A DNA stretch of 37,467 nt from Candidatus Hydrogenedentota bacterium. GTDB taxonomy: Bacteria; Hydrogenedentota; Hydrogenedentia; Hydrogenedentales; SLHB01. Location of the stretch: the NCBI GenBank assembly GCA_035416745.1, contig DAOLNV010000056.1:1-37467 (forward strand), in the 5' to 3' direction. The notes under the pieces are model-generated. The model saw only the letters and a list, made by a program, of their open reading frames with translations. It did not search any database and was not told where the DNA came from. This document shows, one piece after another, positions 1 to 7,737 of the stretch. The position numbers and the translations under genes were made by a program. Each line of letters opens with the position of its first letter. The stretch's first letter is position 1.

Positions 1-849
1 AGCGCGGAACCGTACCGGGCTGTCCAGAACAAGATCTTCCGCACCGCGGTGGAAGAGAAGTATTCGGACGTTCTGGACTTCTCAATCACCGATGCCCAGC
101 AGGACAACGCCAAGCAGATCTCCCAGATCGAGAACATCATTCTGCAGGGAGTCGACTTACTGATTGTGGCGCCGAACGAGGCGGCCCCTTTGACGAAGGT
201 GGTTCGGAAGGCGCATGAGTCCGGCATCAAAGTTATCTGCCTCGAGCGGGACCTCGCGGAGCCTGTCTACGACATGTTTGTTGGCGCGGATAACGTTGTG
301 ATCGGGGAGATGGCGGGACAATATATAAAGGAATACCTCGAATCCAAATCTATTGCGAACCCCATCGTGGTCGAAATGAAAGGGCTTCTGGGCACCAAGC
401 CGCAGGAGGAACGTCACGAAGGGGCAAGGAAATACATCGACACCGTAACGGGGGTGAAAGTGGTCGAAGAAGTGGCAAACTGGCTCCAGAGCGAAGCGAA
501 GAATCGCATGGAGACTCTGCTGCAGGCCAATCCCAGGATCGACGCTGTATACGCACACAACGACCCGATGGCTGTTGGCTGTTTTCTGGCCGCCCGGGAA
601 GCTGGACGCGAAAAGGAAATGATCTTCGTCGGGGTGGACGGTCTGGGCGGAGATGCCGGCGGAATCAAGAAGGTGATTGACGGCGTGTTGCAGTGCACGT
701 TTGTCTATCCCCCGTGCGCTTCAGAAGCCCTTGATTACGCGGTCGCCATGCTCAAGGGAGAGGAGGTCCCGGCTCGGGTAATTCTCGAACCTTCCAAGAT
801 CACCAAAGAGAACGCATCCGAATGGTACGAAAAGGCCACCATCGAGTAG
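1..849 (+). CDS. Sugar ABC transporter substrate-binding protein, RbsB-like (5' partial)
   Basis: The reading frame is open through the left edge, so the N-terminus and any signal peptide are missing; 282 residues are visible. It is a type 1 periplasmic binding protein of the ribose/AI-2 family (Peripla_BP_4). Family landmarks are an IEN..LQGVDLLIVAPNEA stretch, where these proteins have Q...I..G.DAI...P, then a GADNV..GEMAGQYI block and VYAHNDPMAVG near the hinge. The C-terminal VGVDGLGG is the usual sugar-contacting strand and loop. By family knowledge it binds a pentose, hexose or similar small sugar outside the inner membrane and delivers it to an ABC permease. No permease or ATPase gene follows, so those partners must lie upstream or elsewhere. 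The ligand cannot be told from sequence. The next gene begins inside its last 28 bases. Confidence 0.85.
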   Translation, partial: SAEPYRAVQNKIFRTAVEEKYSDVLDFSITDAQQDNAKQISQIENIILQGVDLLIVAPNEAAPLTKVVRKAHESGIKVICLERDLAEPVYDMFVGADNVVIGEMAGQYIKEYLESKSIANPIVVEMKGLLGTKPQEERHEGARKYIDTVTGVKVVEEVANWLQSEAKNRMETLLQANPRIDAVYAHNDPMAVGCFLAAREAGREKEMIFVGVDGLGGDAGGIKKVIDGVLQCTFVYPPCASEALDYAVAMLKGEEVPARVILEPSKITKENASEWYEKATIE

Positions 850-1415
850 GCATACGCGGGGCGCGCGCAGGGGCCATATCGAGCCCGTCCTGCTGGGTCG
901 CGCTCCTGTTTGCGCTGATCTCCTCCGGCTGCGGAATGTCCATGCACGACGCCGTAGCCGCCGGCGAACTGACTGAGATACAAGAGATGCTCGCCCGGAA
1001 TCCCGGCGCCATTGAAAGCCGGGATGGTCTGGGCAAGACGCCGCTGTTCTTCGCCGTCACGTATGGGCGTGAGGACATGATGGACCTCCTGATCGAACGA
1101 GGCGCCGATGTGAACGCGCATGACAAGACCGGTCTGACGCCGCTTCATGTCGCGGCGTTCATGAGCCGGCCGGCCTGCGCCGAAAAACTCCTCAAGGCGG
1201 GCGCGCGCATCGACGCTACGGACAATTTCGGGGATACCCCTCTTCATTCGGCGGCCATGCATGGCATGACCGGAATGATTGGGTTCCTCGTTAGACGCGG
1301 CGCCGATCTCGACGCCGTGAACAATAACGGTGAGACTCCCTTGGCCCTCGCGGTGAAGCATGAACAGGAACGCGCCGTTGAGACACTCGAGAAACTCCTG
1401 AAAGCGCGGGAGTAA
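822..1415 (+). CDS. Ankyrin-repeat lipoprotein
   Basis: A 197-residue protein. Residues 1-36 form a basic stretch followed by a hydrophobic segment ending in ISSGC, so Cys37 is the probable lipidated residue; the lipobox is imperfect because Ser sits at -3. About five ankyrin repeats follow from residue 41 to the end, with clear GKTPLFFAV, GLTPLHVAA, GDTPLHSAA and GETPLALAV cores spaced 33 residues apart. Ankyrin repeats mediate protein-protein contacts; no catalytic domain is present. The ATG at 822 lies inside the end of the sugar-binding protein gene (28-base overlap). It is the only start that keeps the signal sequence, since the next ATG is past the lipobox. The overlap suggests co-transcription. 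Partner and function are unknown. Confidence 0.8.
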   Translation: MVRKGHHRVGIRGARAGAISSPSCWVALLFALISSGCGMSMHDAVAAGELTEIQEMLARNPGAIESRDGLGKTPLFFAVTYGREDMMDLLIERGADVNAHDKTGLTPLHVAAFMSRPACAEKLLKAGARIDATDNFGDTPLHSAAMHGMTGMIGFLVRRGADLDAVNNNGETPLALAVKHEQERAVETLEKLLKARE

Positions 1416-1493
1416 GATGGGTGCTGCCGGGGGCGGCGCTGGTTCCTGACGGGTACGGGTGAATTCTGATAGACTATCCTGCAGGAGAGCTGG

Positions 1494-1937
1494 ATGAAGG
1501 GTACGAAAAACGATGTTGTTACCGTATACACCGATGGTGGCTGTGAGCCGAATCCCGGCCGCGGAGGATGGGGAGTCGTCCTCGTCTATAAAGGGAAGGT
1601 AAAGGAGCTTTCGGGCCACGAAGATGTGACTACGAATAACCGCATGGAGCTTACGGCGGCCGTGAAAGCACTGGAGGCTCTTCGCAGGCCGTGTCGTGTC
1701 GCTCTGCATACCGATTCGCAGTATCTGCAGAAAGGCATAACCGATTGGATGCGGAGGTGGAAACGAAACGGATGGCGCACCCGAGGCGGAGCGGTGAAGA
1801 ACCAGGATCTTTGGCAACGCATTGACGACCTTACGAACACCCACGATGTCAAATGGCACTGGGTGCGCGGACATGCGGGAGACCCCTTTAACGAACGCTG
1901 CGATGCGCTGGTGCGTGAGGCCCGCATCCGGCGCTGA
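1494..1937 (+). CDS. rnhA: Ribonuclease HI
   Basis: A 147-residue cytoplasmic enzyme that cuts the RNA strand of RNA-DNA hybrids (R-loops, Okazaki primers). All signature blocks of the E. coli-type enzyme are present: YTDGGCEPNPGRGGWG with the first catalytic Asp, NNRMELTAAV with the catalytic Glu, LHTDSQYL with the second Asp, and a C-terminal GHAGDPFNERCD containing the last Asp and the flexible His loop. The basic-protrusion helix (WMRRWKRNGWRTRGG) is also there, so this is the full-length HI type. The ATG is preceded by AGGAG at 1483-1487 with a six-base spacer. It sits 78 bases after the ankyrin gene and three bases before the histidine kinase GTG. Confidence 0.95.
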   Translation: MKGTKNDVVTVYTDGGCEPNPGRGGWGVVLVYKGKVKELSGHEDVTTNNRMELTAAVKALEALRRPCRVALHTDSQYLQKGITDWMRRWKRNGWRTRGGAVKNQDLWQRIDDLTNTHDVKWHWVRGHAGDPFNERCDALVREARIRR

Positions 1938-1940
1938 AAC

Positions 1941-4808
1941 GTGAGAGAAAATACCGCTGCAATGTCTGATAGAGAGAAAAGCTCCGTTGCAAGTCACCCC
2001 GTGCCAAGGAAGAGAACAGAGGATCTGACCCTGTGCCTTATCTTCATTCTCATCGGGATGGGCGGCATCCTCTTTTCCAGGCGCTGGGATGACCCGGTAT
2101 TGCACAGAATCACCCTGTTGCTCTCCGTTGCGTTGCCTGTTTTTGGCATCGGCAATTTTCTAGCCCGGCTTCACGTAACCGGTCTACAGAAGTTCCTCCT
2201 GGTCGCGGGGGTCCTCATCTTGATCGTAGGGGGGATGGCCACCGTAGCCGATTTTCCCGGCACCTTCATTGATTCCGCGGAGATCCCAGCCAAGACTCGC
2301 GACTTCGCCCGCTGGGCGGGAGCACTAGGTCTGTTCGCCGGACTTGTCGCAATTCTCTTTGCCGTAGTTCGCGGCGAGGAAGAACTGGCCGAGATCGGCG
2401 ACCGGTTTCGGCATCTGACCGACCACATGAGCGAAGGGTTCACCGTAGCTTCTCCGGATGGAACCATCTTGTTTGTGAACCGGCGCTTTCTGGAGATGAC
2501 TGGTCTGAACCGGGACGCCGTCCTTGGGCGAAATGCCTTTGAAATCGTTAGAGAGCTCAACCAGGAAGCGATGCTCGAGCACATGGAGCGGCGAAAACAG
2601 CACTTGGCATCGGAGTATGTTGTCAATCACAAGGTCGGGGGCGACGAACGGCATTTCGCGATAAGCGGGACACCTATCTTCAACCGCCAGGGAGAACATG
2701 CCGGAACCGTTGCTATTTTTCGAGATGTGACAGAGCAGGTCAGGCTTTCACGGAGCTTGGAGAAGTACGCGGAGGATCTCCAGCGGCTCGTGGAGGAACA
2801 GACACGCCAATTGCGCGAGTCCGAGGAACGGCTTCGAGGGCTGTTGGTGCGCATGAACGAGGGCTTTCTAACCTTGGATGGGGCCTTCCGTGTGCGGTTT
2901 GCCAACGAGCGCGTCTGTGAAATGCTGGGATTCGATCCGGGAGAACTGGTTGGACGCGATGTGTTCGGATTCATGGAGCCCGCCGGCAGAGCCAAGCTCC
3001 TGAGTCTCCTCGAGATGGCAGGCTCGAACGTGACGAAGCGTCTTCAACAGGAAACCAATCTCATAACGAAGCTCCGCGGTATGGTTCCCGTAGTCTTGGG
3101 TGTGTCCCGCGTGGAAGATTCCCGCGAAGGCGGAGTGCGGTATTCTCTTGTTGTAACGGACGTAAGTAAACAGAAAGAAATGCAGCGCCAGTTGGAACAG
3201 CGCGCCATCCAATTGGAGACCGTCAACGAAGAATTACGAGTGCTTGACCGTACGAAAGACAGTTTCCTGACAAACGTCACGCACGAGCTTCGCACCCCCC
3301 TGAGTACCATACGCGGATACGTCGAGATGTTGGATAGCGAAGGCATCGGCGCGTTGGACAACGAACAGAGGAATGCGCTGCAGGTAATTGGGAGAAATGT
3401 GCAGCGTCTGGGAACCCTGATCGAGGAAATGATCGAATTCAGCCGAATGCAAATGAAGGGTTTCCGCCTGAAATTCACGCTGTTCCGACTCGAAGAGCTT
3501 GTGGAGGAATGTGTCAAATCGGTGCGTCCGAACGCTTTTCAGCACGGTCTGACGCTCGAATGCAATCCTCGGGAGTCCCTGCCCAGAATATGGGGCGACC
3601 GGGCCCGCCTGGCCCAGGTTCTCACGAATCTCGTGTCCAATGCCATCAAATTCACCAAATCGGGCGGAAGAGTCGAGTTGAACATCAGCCGCGCTCCAGG
3701 CGGTACCGCGCGCATCAGCGTGGCGGATACGGGAATCGGAATACCCCTGGAGTACCAGAAGCGCATATTCGACAAGTTCTTCCAAATTGATGATTCTCTT
3801 GAAAGACGTTATGAAGGCGCGGGCATCGGTCTGTCCATTGCGAAAAGCATTGTTGACGCTCATGGAGGCACTATCGAGCTTGTCAGCACACCCGGGGAGG
3901 GAAGCAAGTTCACCGTGGTTTTGCCGGACGCGATTTTCGATGAAAGCTACTCGCCGGGCGAGAACGCCCGCTTTGAAGGCCGAAGACTTGTGTGTGTTTC
4001 TGAGGATGACGGATTACTGGACAGGCTAAAGGCTCTGCTCGAGGGCTGGGGGGGACAAGTCGATCGGTTCTCCGGCGGGCACGAAGCCGTTCGCTCTTGC
4101 CGGGAAACGGTACCAGACCTCGTGATCATTGATGAAAACACCGACGATATAACTGGTTCGGCATTCGTCACGGTATTGCAGAAAGCGTTGGACGCCGACA
4201 CGGTGCCGGTCCTGCTTATGAAGGGCCGCAATGCGCCTCTCGAGGAGGGTTTTGTCGACCTGAGCGGTCGTGTTGAAACCATCGAGAAACCCTTCCGTGC
4301 CCACGAGCTCTTCTGGAAGGTCCATCGGATGCTTGGGAATCTCCATTTGATTTCTCCACTCTTGGAAACAGAGATGCTTCCGCCTGCCGAGCCGGCGGCG
4401 GAGATCGTGCATGCCGTGGTGGAGCCGGACAGCGACTTGCTGGAATGGCTTCAGATAGCCCTGTCAATCCGCGGCATAGAGGCATCCTATTTCGTTGATC
4501 CGGAAGATGCCCTTGCGCGCATCGAGGCACACGGCGCGCGGACCCTTCTATTGGATACGGACGGGTTGTCTCCCCAACAGTTGATGCGTTTGAAAGAACA
4601 CGCCAGAGAAGCTCACATTCTGATATGCGCTATGACAGGGTCGCAACCAGACGAGCAACCGGCAGATGGTTTCGATGCTTTACTGACAAAACCATTCAGC
4701 ATCGACGATGTCGTTGACACAATTGCTGAATTTGATTCGAAGGTTCCCGCCGCGAAGAGTGCGGCGGATGATGTCAATACAAACGGTGAAGGGAATGTCG
4801 CAAAGTGA
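1941..4808 (+). CDS. Membrane hybrid sensor histidine kinase with two PAS and two receiver domains
   Basis: A 955-residue protein. About four hydrophobic helices occupy residues 28-145. Then come PAS1 (about 155-270), a short coiled coil, PAS2 (about 297-410), HisKA with the phospho-acceptor His448 in THELRTPLS, and a HATPase domain with N box (LVSNAIKF), G1 box (DTGIGIP) and G2 box (GAGIGLSIAK). The C-terminus holds two receiver domains. Receiver 1 has Asp731 and Lys783; receiver 2 has Asp872 and Lys917, so both look able to accept phosphate. There is no HPt or DNA-binding output domain, so the signal must pass to a separate partner not seen here. The chosen start is GTG 1941; ATG 1962 is an in-frame alternative, and neither has a strong ribosome site. 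The 3' end overlaps the carboxypeptidase gene, suggesting a link to the cell wall (inference). Confidence 0.9.
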   Translation: MRENTAAMSDREKSSVASHPVPRKRTEDLTLCLIFILIGMGGILFSRRWDDPVLHRITLLLSVALPVFGIGNFLARLHVTGLQKFLLVAGVLILIVGGMATVADFPGTFIDSAEIPAKTRDFARWAGALGLFAGLVAILFAVVRGEEELAEIGDRFRHLTDHMSEGFTVASPDGTILFVNRRFLEMTGLNRDAVLGRNAFEIVRELNQEAMLEHMERRKQHLASEYVVNHKVGGDERHFAISGTPIFNRQGEHAGTVAIFRDVTEQVRLSRSLEKYAEDLQRLVEEQTRQLRESEERLRGLLVRMNEGFLTLDGAFRVRFANERVCEMLGFDPGELVGRDVFGFMEPAGRAKLLSLLEMAGSNVTKRLQQETNLITKLRGMVPVVLGVSRVEDSREGGVRYSLVVTDVSKQKEMQRQLEQRAIQLETVNEELRVLDRTKDSFLTNVTHELRTPLSTIRGYVEMLDSEGIGALDNEQRNALQVIGRNVQRLGTLIEEMIEFSRMQMKGFRLKFTLFRLEELVEECVKSVRPNAFQHGLTLECNPRESLPRIWGDRARLAQVLTNLVSNAIKFTKSGGRVELNISRAPGGTARISVADTGIGIPLEYQKRIFDKFFQIDDSLERRYEGAGIGLSIAKSIVDAHGGTIELVSTPGEGSKFTVVLPDAIFDESYSPGENARFEGRRLVCVSEDDGLLDRLKALLEGWGGQVDRFSGGHEAVRSCRETVPDLVIIDENTDDITGSAFVTVLQKALDADTVPVLLMKGRNAPLEEGFVDLSGRVETIEKPFRAHELFWKVHRMLGNLHLISPLLETEMLPPAEPAAEIVHAVVEPDSDLLEWLQIALSIRGIEASYFVDPEDALARIEAHGARTLLLDTDGLSPQQLMRLKEHAREAHILICAMTGSQPDEQPADGFDALLTKPFSIDDVVDTIAEFDSKVPAAKSAADDVNTNGEGNVAK

Positions 4809-5944
4809 AATTCTGGCTCGGATGCTTATTTGTGCTGCTAGCGGCGCCATCGGCTGTCTGCTCCGATTTTGAAACGGCGCTCCAGAAAGATTGCTCCAGC
4901 GCCATCTGCATTCTCGCGGATTCTGGCTTGACGATATGCGAGCACAACGCCGAGGAACTTCGCCCGCCGGCAAGCATGATCAAGCTCATGCAGATTCTGA
5001 TGGTCATGGAGGGTATCGAAGCGGGGCAGTGGTCCCTTGACACAATTATTAATGTGACAGAGCATGCAGAACGCATGGGAGGATCGCAGGTTTATCTGGG
5101 CAAAGACGAAGAATGGAAACTCAGCGACCTGATTGGCGCGGTGTGCGTGGTTTCGGCAAATGACGCTGCCATGGCCATTGCGGAAGGACTGTGGGGGAGC
5201 GAGGAGGAGTACTTGAAGGCCATGAACGTGCGCGCGAAAGAGCTCGGGATGACTCTTTCGGAATTCCACAGTGTGCATGGGCTTCCTCCCGACAAGGGCA
5301 AGCAGGTGGACAAAACCTGTGCCCGGGACATGGCCATTCTGGCGCGCCACTGTGTGCAATACCCCCTCCTTATGGAATGGGTGGGGCAAAAGGAGTTGAC
5401 ATTGCGCGAGGGGGATCCCGTTCAATATAACACGAACAAGCTCCTTTGGCGGATGGAAGAGTGCGACGGTCTCAAGACGGGATACACGAATGCCGCGGGA
5501 TGGTGTCTCACCTCCACGGCGGAGAGAGACGGGATCCGTTTGATTGTGGTGGTGATGGGCTGCAAGACTTCCGGGAGCCGGTTTACACTGACAGAGGCGA
5601 TCTTCCAGGAGGGGTTCCAGGAGTCTGAACGCTTTCGCGTACTGGCAAAGGGCGACCTGGTGGACCCCGAGATATCTGTTCAGAACTGCGAGAAGGCCGT
5701 CACCCGCCTGGCAGCATCGGAAGACGTATGGGTAACCGTTCCAAAACGTTCCAAGGCCGGTTTGAAGCTTATGACAGAGACGCCGGCGGAGTTGCGCCCA
5801 CCCCTCGAACCGGGGGAGACGGTTGGACAGCTGCAGGTGGCCTTCGGCGACCAGATACTTGCCAGGACACCGTTGCTGCTCGCAGAACCCCTGCGCCCTG
5901 CGCCCCTTCGCTGGAAGTTGGTTCGGACGGTTCTGAACCGGTAA
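4805..5944 (+). CDS. D-alanyl-D-alanine carboxypeptidase (PBP5/6 type)
   Basis: A 379-residue exported serine peptidase of family S11 that removes the terminal D-Ala from peptidoglycan pentapeptides. It has a signal peptide (about residues 1-20, ending AVCS). The three catalytic motifs are intact: Ser57-x-x-Lys60 in PPASMIKL, Ser117-x-Asn119 in VSANDAA, and Lys224-Thr-Gly in DGLKTGYTN. Residues from about 275 match the beta-rich PBP5 C-terminal domain. A C-terminal amphipathic anchor is not obvious; the tail RWKLVRTVLNR is only weakly so. The GTG start shares a GTGA overlap with the histidine kinase stop; GAAGGGA at 4788-4794 may serve as ribosome site. This overlap implies translational coupling to the kinase. 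Its stop lies four bases from the converging rpe stop. Confidence 0.92.
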   Translation: MKFWLGCLFVLLAAPSAVCSDFETALQKDCSSAICILADSGLTICEHNAEELRPPASMIKLMQILMVMEGIEAGQWSLDTIINVTEHAERMGGSQVYLGKDEEWKLSDLIGAVCVVSANDAAMAIAEGLWGSEEEYLKAMNVRAKELGMTLSEFHSVHGLPPDKGKQVDKTCARDMAILARHCVQYPLLMEWVGQKELTLREGDPVQYNTNKLLWRMEECDGLKTGYTNAAGWCLTSTAERDGIRLIVVVMGCKTSGSRFTLTEAIFQEGFQESERFRVLAKGDLVDPEISVQNCEKAVTRLAASEDVWVTVPKRSKAGLKLMTETPAELRPPLEPGETVGQLQVAFGDQILARTPLLLAEPLRPAPLRWKLVRTVLNR

Positions 5945-5948
5945 CCCG

Positions 5949-6590
5949 TCACACCCTGAGACTCTCGATGGCCTCGAGGTAGCTGTCGCTTCGGAAGATG
6001 TATGAACCGGCCACGAGAACATTCGCGCCCGCGCTGATGACCTGCGGGGCCGTGTGCTGGTCAATGCCGCCATCGACCTCGAGATCGCGTTCCTCACCAA
6101 GCATAGCGCGCACCAATTCGATTTTCCGCAGCATTCCGGGGATGAACTTCTGTCCCCCGAAGCCGGGATTGACGGTCATGATCAGCACCATGTCGACGCC
6201 GTCCGCCAGGAACTCGATGTCGTCTGGGGGGGTGCCGGGATTCAACACAACGCCCGCCTTGCATCCGAGGTCGCGTATCCGGGTCAATAGCCGGTGTGGA
6301 TGGCGCGAGGCTTCGGCATGGAAGGTGATGATATCGGCGCCGGCGTTCGCAAAATCATCCACGTACTCCTCGGGGTTGGACAGCATCAGGTGAACGTCCA
6401 TGGGAACGGTCGAGTGGTGCCGGAGCGCGCTTACGACGGGAGGTCCAATGGTTATGTTGGGCGTGAAATGCCCATCCATGATATCCAGATGAATCCAGTC
6501 GGCTCCGGCCTGAATGACCGCACGGATCTCTTCCCCCAACCTGCTGAAGTCGCTGGAAAGAAGAGATGGCGCAATCTTGAGTTTAGGCAA
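5949..6590 (-). CDS. rpe: Ribulose-phosphate 3-epimerase
   Basis: A 213-residue TIM-barrel enzyme that interconverts ribulose 5-phosphate and xylulose 5-phosphate in the pentose phosphate pathway. Metal ligands fit the family: His34 and Asp36 in WIHLDIMDG, His67 in MDVHLM, and Asp173 in EVDGGI. The phosphate-binding VNPGFGGQ loop and the GSYIF segment are present. The frame stays open 96 bases further upstream, but I chose TTG 6590 because GAGGAG (6598-6603) sits seven bases away and translation then begins directly at the conserved KIAPSLLS. This start lies inside the stop of the PASTA gene (eight-base overlap), making it the last, coupled gene of the ybaB-fmt-rsmB-PASTA-rpe operon. Confidence 0.93.
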   Translation of the reverse strand: MPKLKIAPSLLSSDFSRLGEEIRAVIQAGADWIHLDIMDGHFTPNITIGPPVVSALRHHSTVPMDVHLMLSNPEEYVDDFANAGADIITFHAEASRHPHRLLTRIRDLGCKAGVVLNPGTPPDDIEFLADGVDMVLIMTVNPGFGGQKFIPGMLRKIELVRAMLGEERDLEVDGGIDQHTAPQVISAGANVLVAGSYIFRSDSYLEAIESLRV

Positions 6591-7737
6591 CGTCTTTCTC
6601 CTCGCCTTCTTCAGGCAAATAGTCTGTAATGACCGGCGGAGCGTCTCCTTCGTAATAGTAGACCCTGGCCCGCTCCCCATCCACAAAGACCTCTACCGTA
6701 AGTTCCTCCGAGAAGGACAGGGGAAGATTGATAATGCTTCCCGGCTGATACTTCGGCCTTTCGCCCGCCTGGTACTGGCCCTCGGTGGGCAGGATAGTCT
6801 GCCGGTTCCTGTTGCGGTCAATCACGTCAATCCTGATTTCCCGAGGGAACCAGGAACCCGGAACCGTGTACGCGATCTTGACAGTGCGGCGCGAATTGGG
6901 CAACTCGAGTTTGGCGGAAGCGCGCACGTCATAGCTTACGGCGCCGCCCTTTTGAAGCATCGTTCCGGGGAGAGGGTTCTGGGCAAGCACGCGGTCATAT
7001 GGGGCATCGGGGTTGTCAACACGGTTGGCGACCACGCTTACTTCCATGGGCGCCAATAGCGCGATTGCATCGGATACGGCAAGCCCAACAATGTTCGGCA
7101 TGGTGAGAATGTTGCCTGTGGGGCCTTTGCTCAGCAAGAGGTGAACTTCCTGGCCCGCCCTCAGAGGTTGTCCTGCCGGGGGGTCCTGCGCGATGATCTG
7201 GTCGCGGGGCGCGCTGTGCTGGATCCATGCCTTGCTGCCAAGGCGAACACCCCTGGCGGCGCCGCCTTCGAGTTGACTCAGTGACTTGCCCACGAAGGCC
7301 GGGGTGCCCTGGGCCTCTCCTCCTTGACTCACGGTCGGGAAGACTTCGCGGCCTGCCCGGACCACCGCTCCGGGCTCGGGGCGTTGCGAGATCACGTGGT
7401 ACGCGGGCACCTGGTCGCTGAACATCGGGGTCTGCTTGCCCATCTCGAGGCCGACCTTCCCCAACTCGAACGATGCCTGGGTGACGGACAGCTGCGTGAT
7501 GTTGGGAACTGTCACGTATTCTCCCCCGGTGACAGCGGTGTTGAAGACATAAAGCCCCGCGGCAGCCATCACCAACAGGAAGAACGCGGTTGCGAGGGTC
7601 CATCGCACGGACCATCCCAGGAAGCGAAAAACAAAGAAGGTCAGATTCAGGATTGCTTCCGCAGCCTTGTCAAGAAGAACCCGTCCAACCCGTCCTGAAC
7701 CGGATTCGTTCGATATGTTCCCTTGCTTTTTCTCCAT
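6583..7737 (-). CDS. Membrane-anchored PASTA-domain protein without kinase domain
   Basis: A 384-residue protein. A short cytoplasmic N-terminus (about 45 residues) precedes one transmembrane helix (about 47-67). Three PASTA repeats follow: about 74-138 (starts YVTVPNI), 145-205 (AQDPPAG) and 212-282 (LTMPNIVG, AQNPLPG). The remaining 100 residues form a beta-rich region ending in an acidic tail. PASTA domains in Ser/Thr kinases and class A/B PBPs bind muropeptides or sense the wall. Here no kinase or transpeptidase motif exists. The gene lies between rsmB and rpe, where Firmicutes carry prkC/stkP. The start is ATG 7737 (MEKKQGN); this overlaps the rsmB 3' end by 91 bases. The frame stays open further upstream, but that part lies wholly within rsmB. 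A scaffold or wall-sensing role is inference. Confidence 0.85.
   Translation of the reverse strand: MEKKQGNISNESGSGRVGRVLLDKAAEAILNLTFFVFRFLGWSVRWTLATAFFLLVMAAAGLYVFNTAVTGGEYVTVPNITQLSVTQASFELGKVGLEMGKQTPMFSDQVPAYHVISQRPEPGAVVRAGREVFPTVSQGGEAQGTPAFVGKSLSQLEGGAARGVRLGSKAWIQHSAPRDQIIAQDPPAGQPLRAGQEVHLLLSKGPTGNILTMPNIVGLAVSDAIALLAPMEVSVVANRVDNPDAPYDRVLAQNPLPGTMLQKGGAVSYDVRASAKLELPNSRRTVKIAYTVPGSWFPREIRIDVIDRNRNRQTILPTEGQYQAGERPKYQPGSIINLPLSFSEELTVEVFVDGERARVYYYEGDAPPVITDYLPEEGEEKDVA

Noticed and set aside
735..2105. A 456-codon minus-strand open frame
   Set aside because: It lies antisense to the ankyrin and RNase HI genes, which have clear family motifs, and has the composition of a shadow frame in GC-rich DNA.
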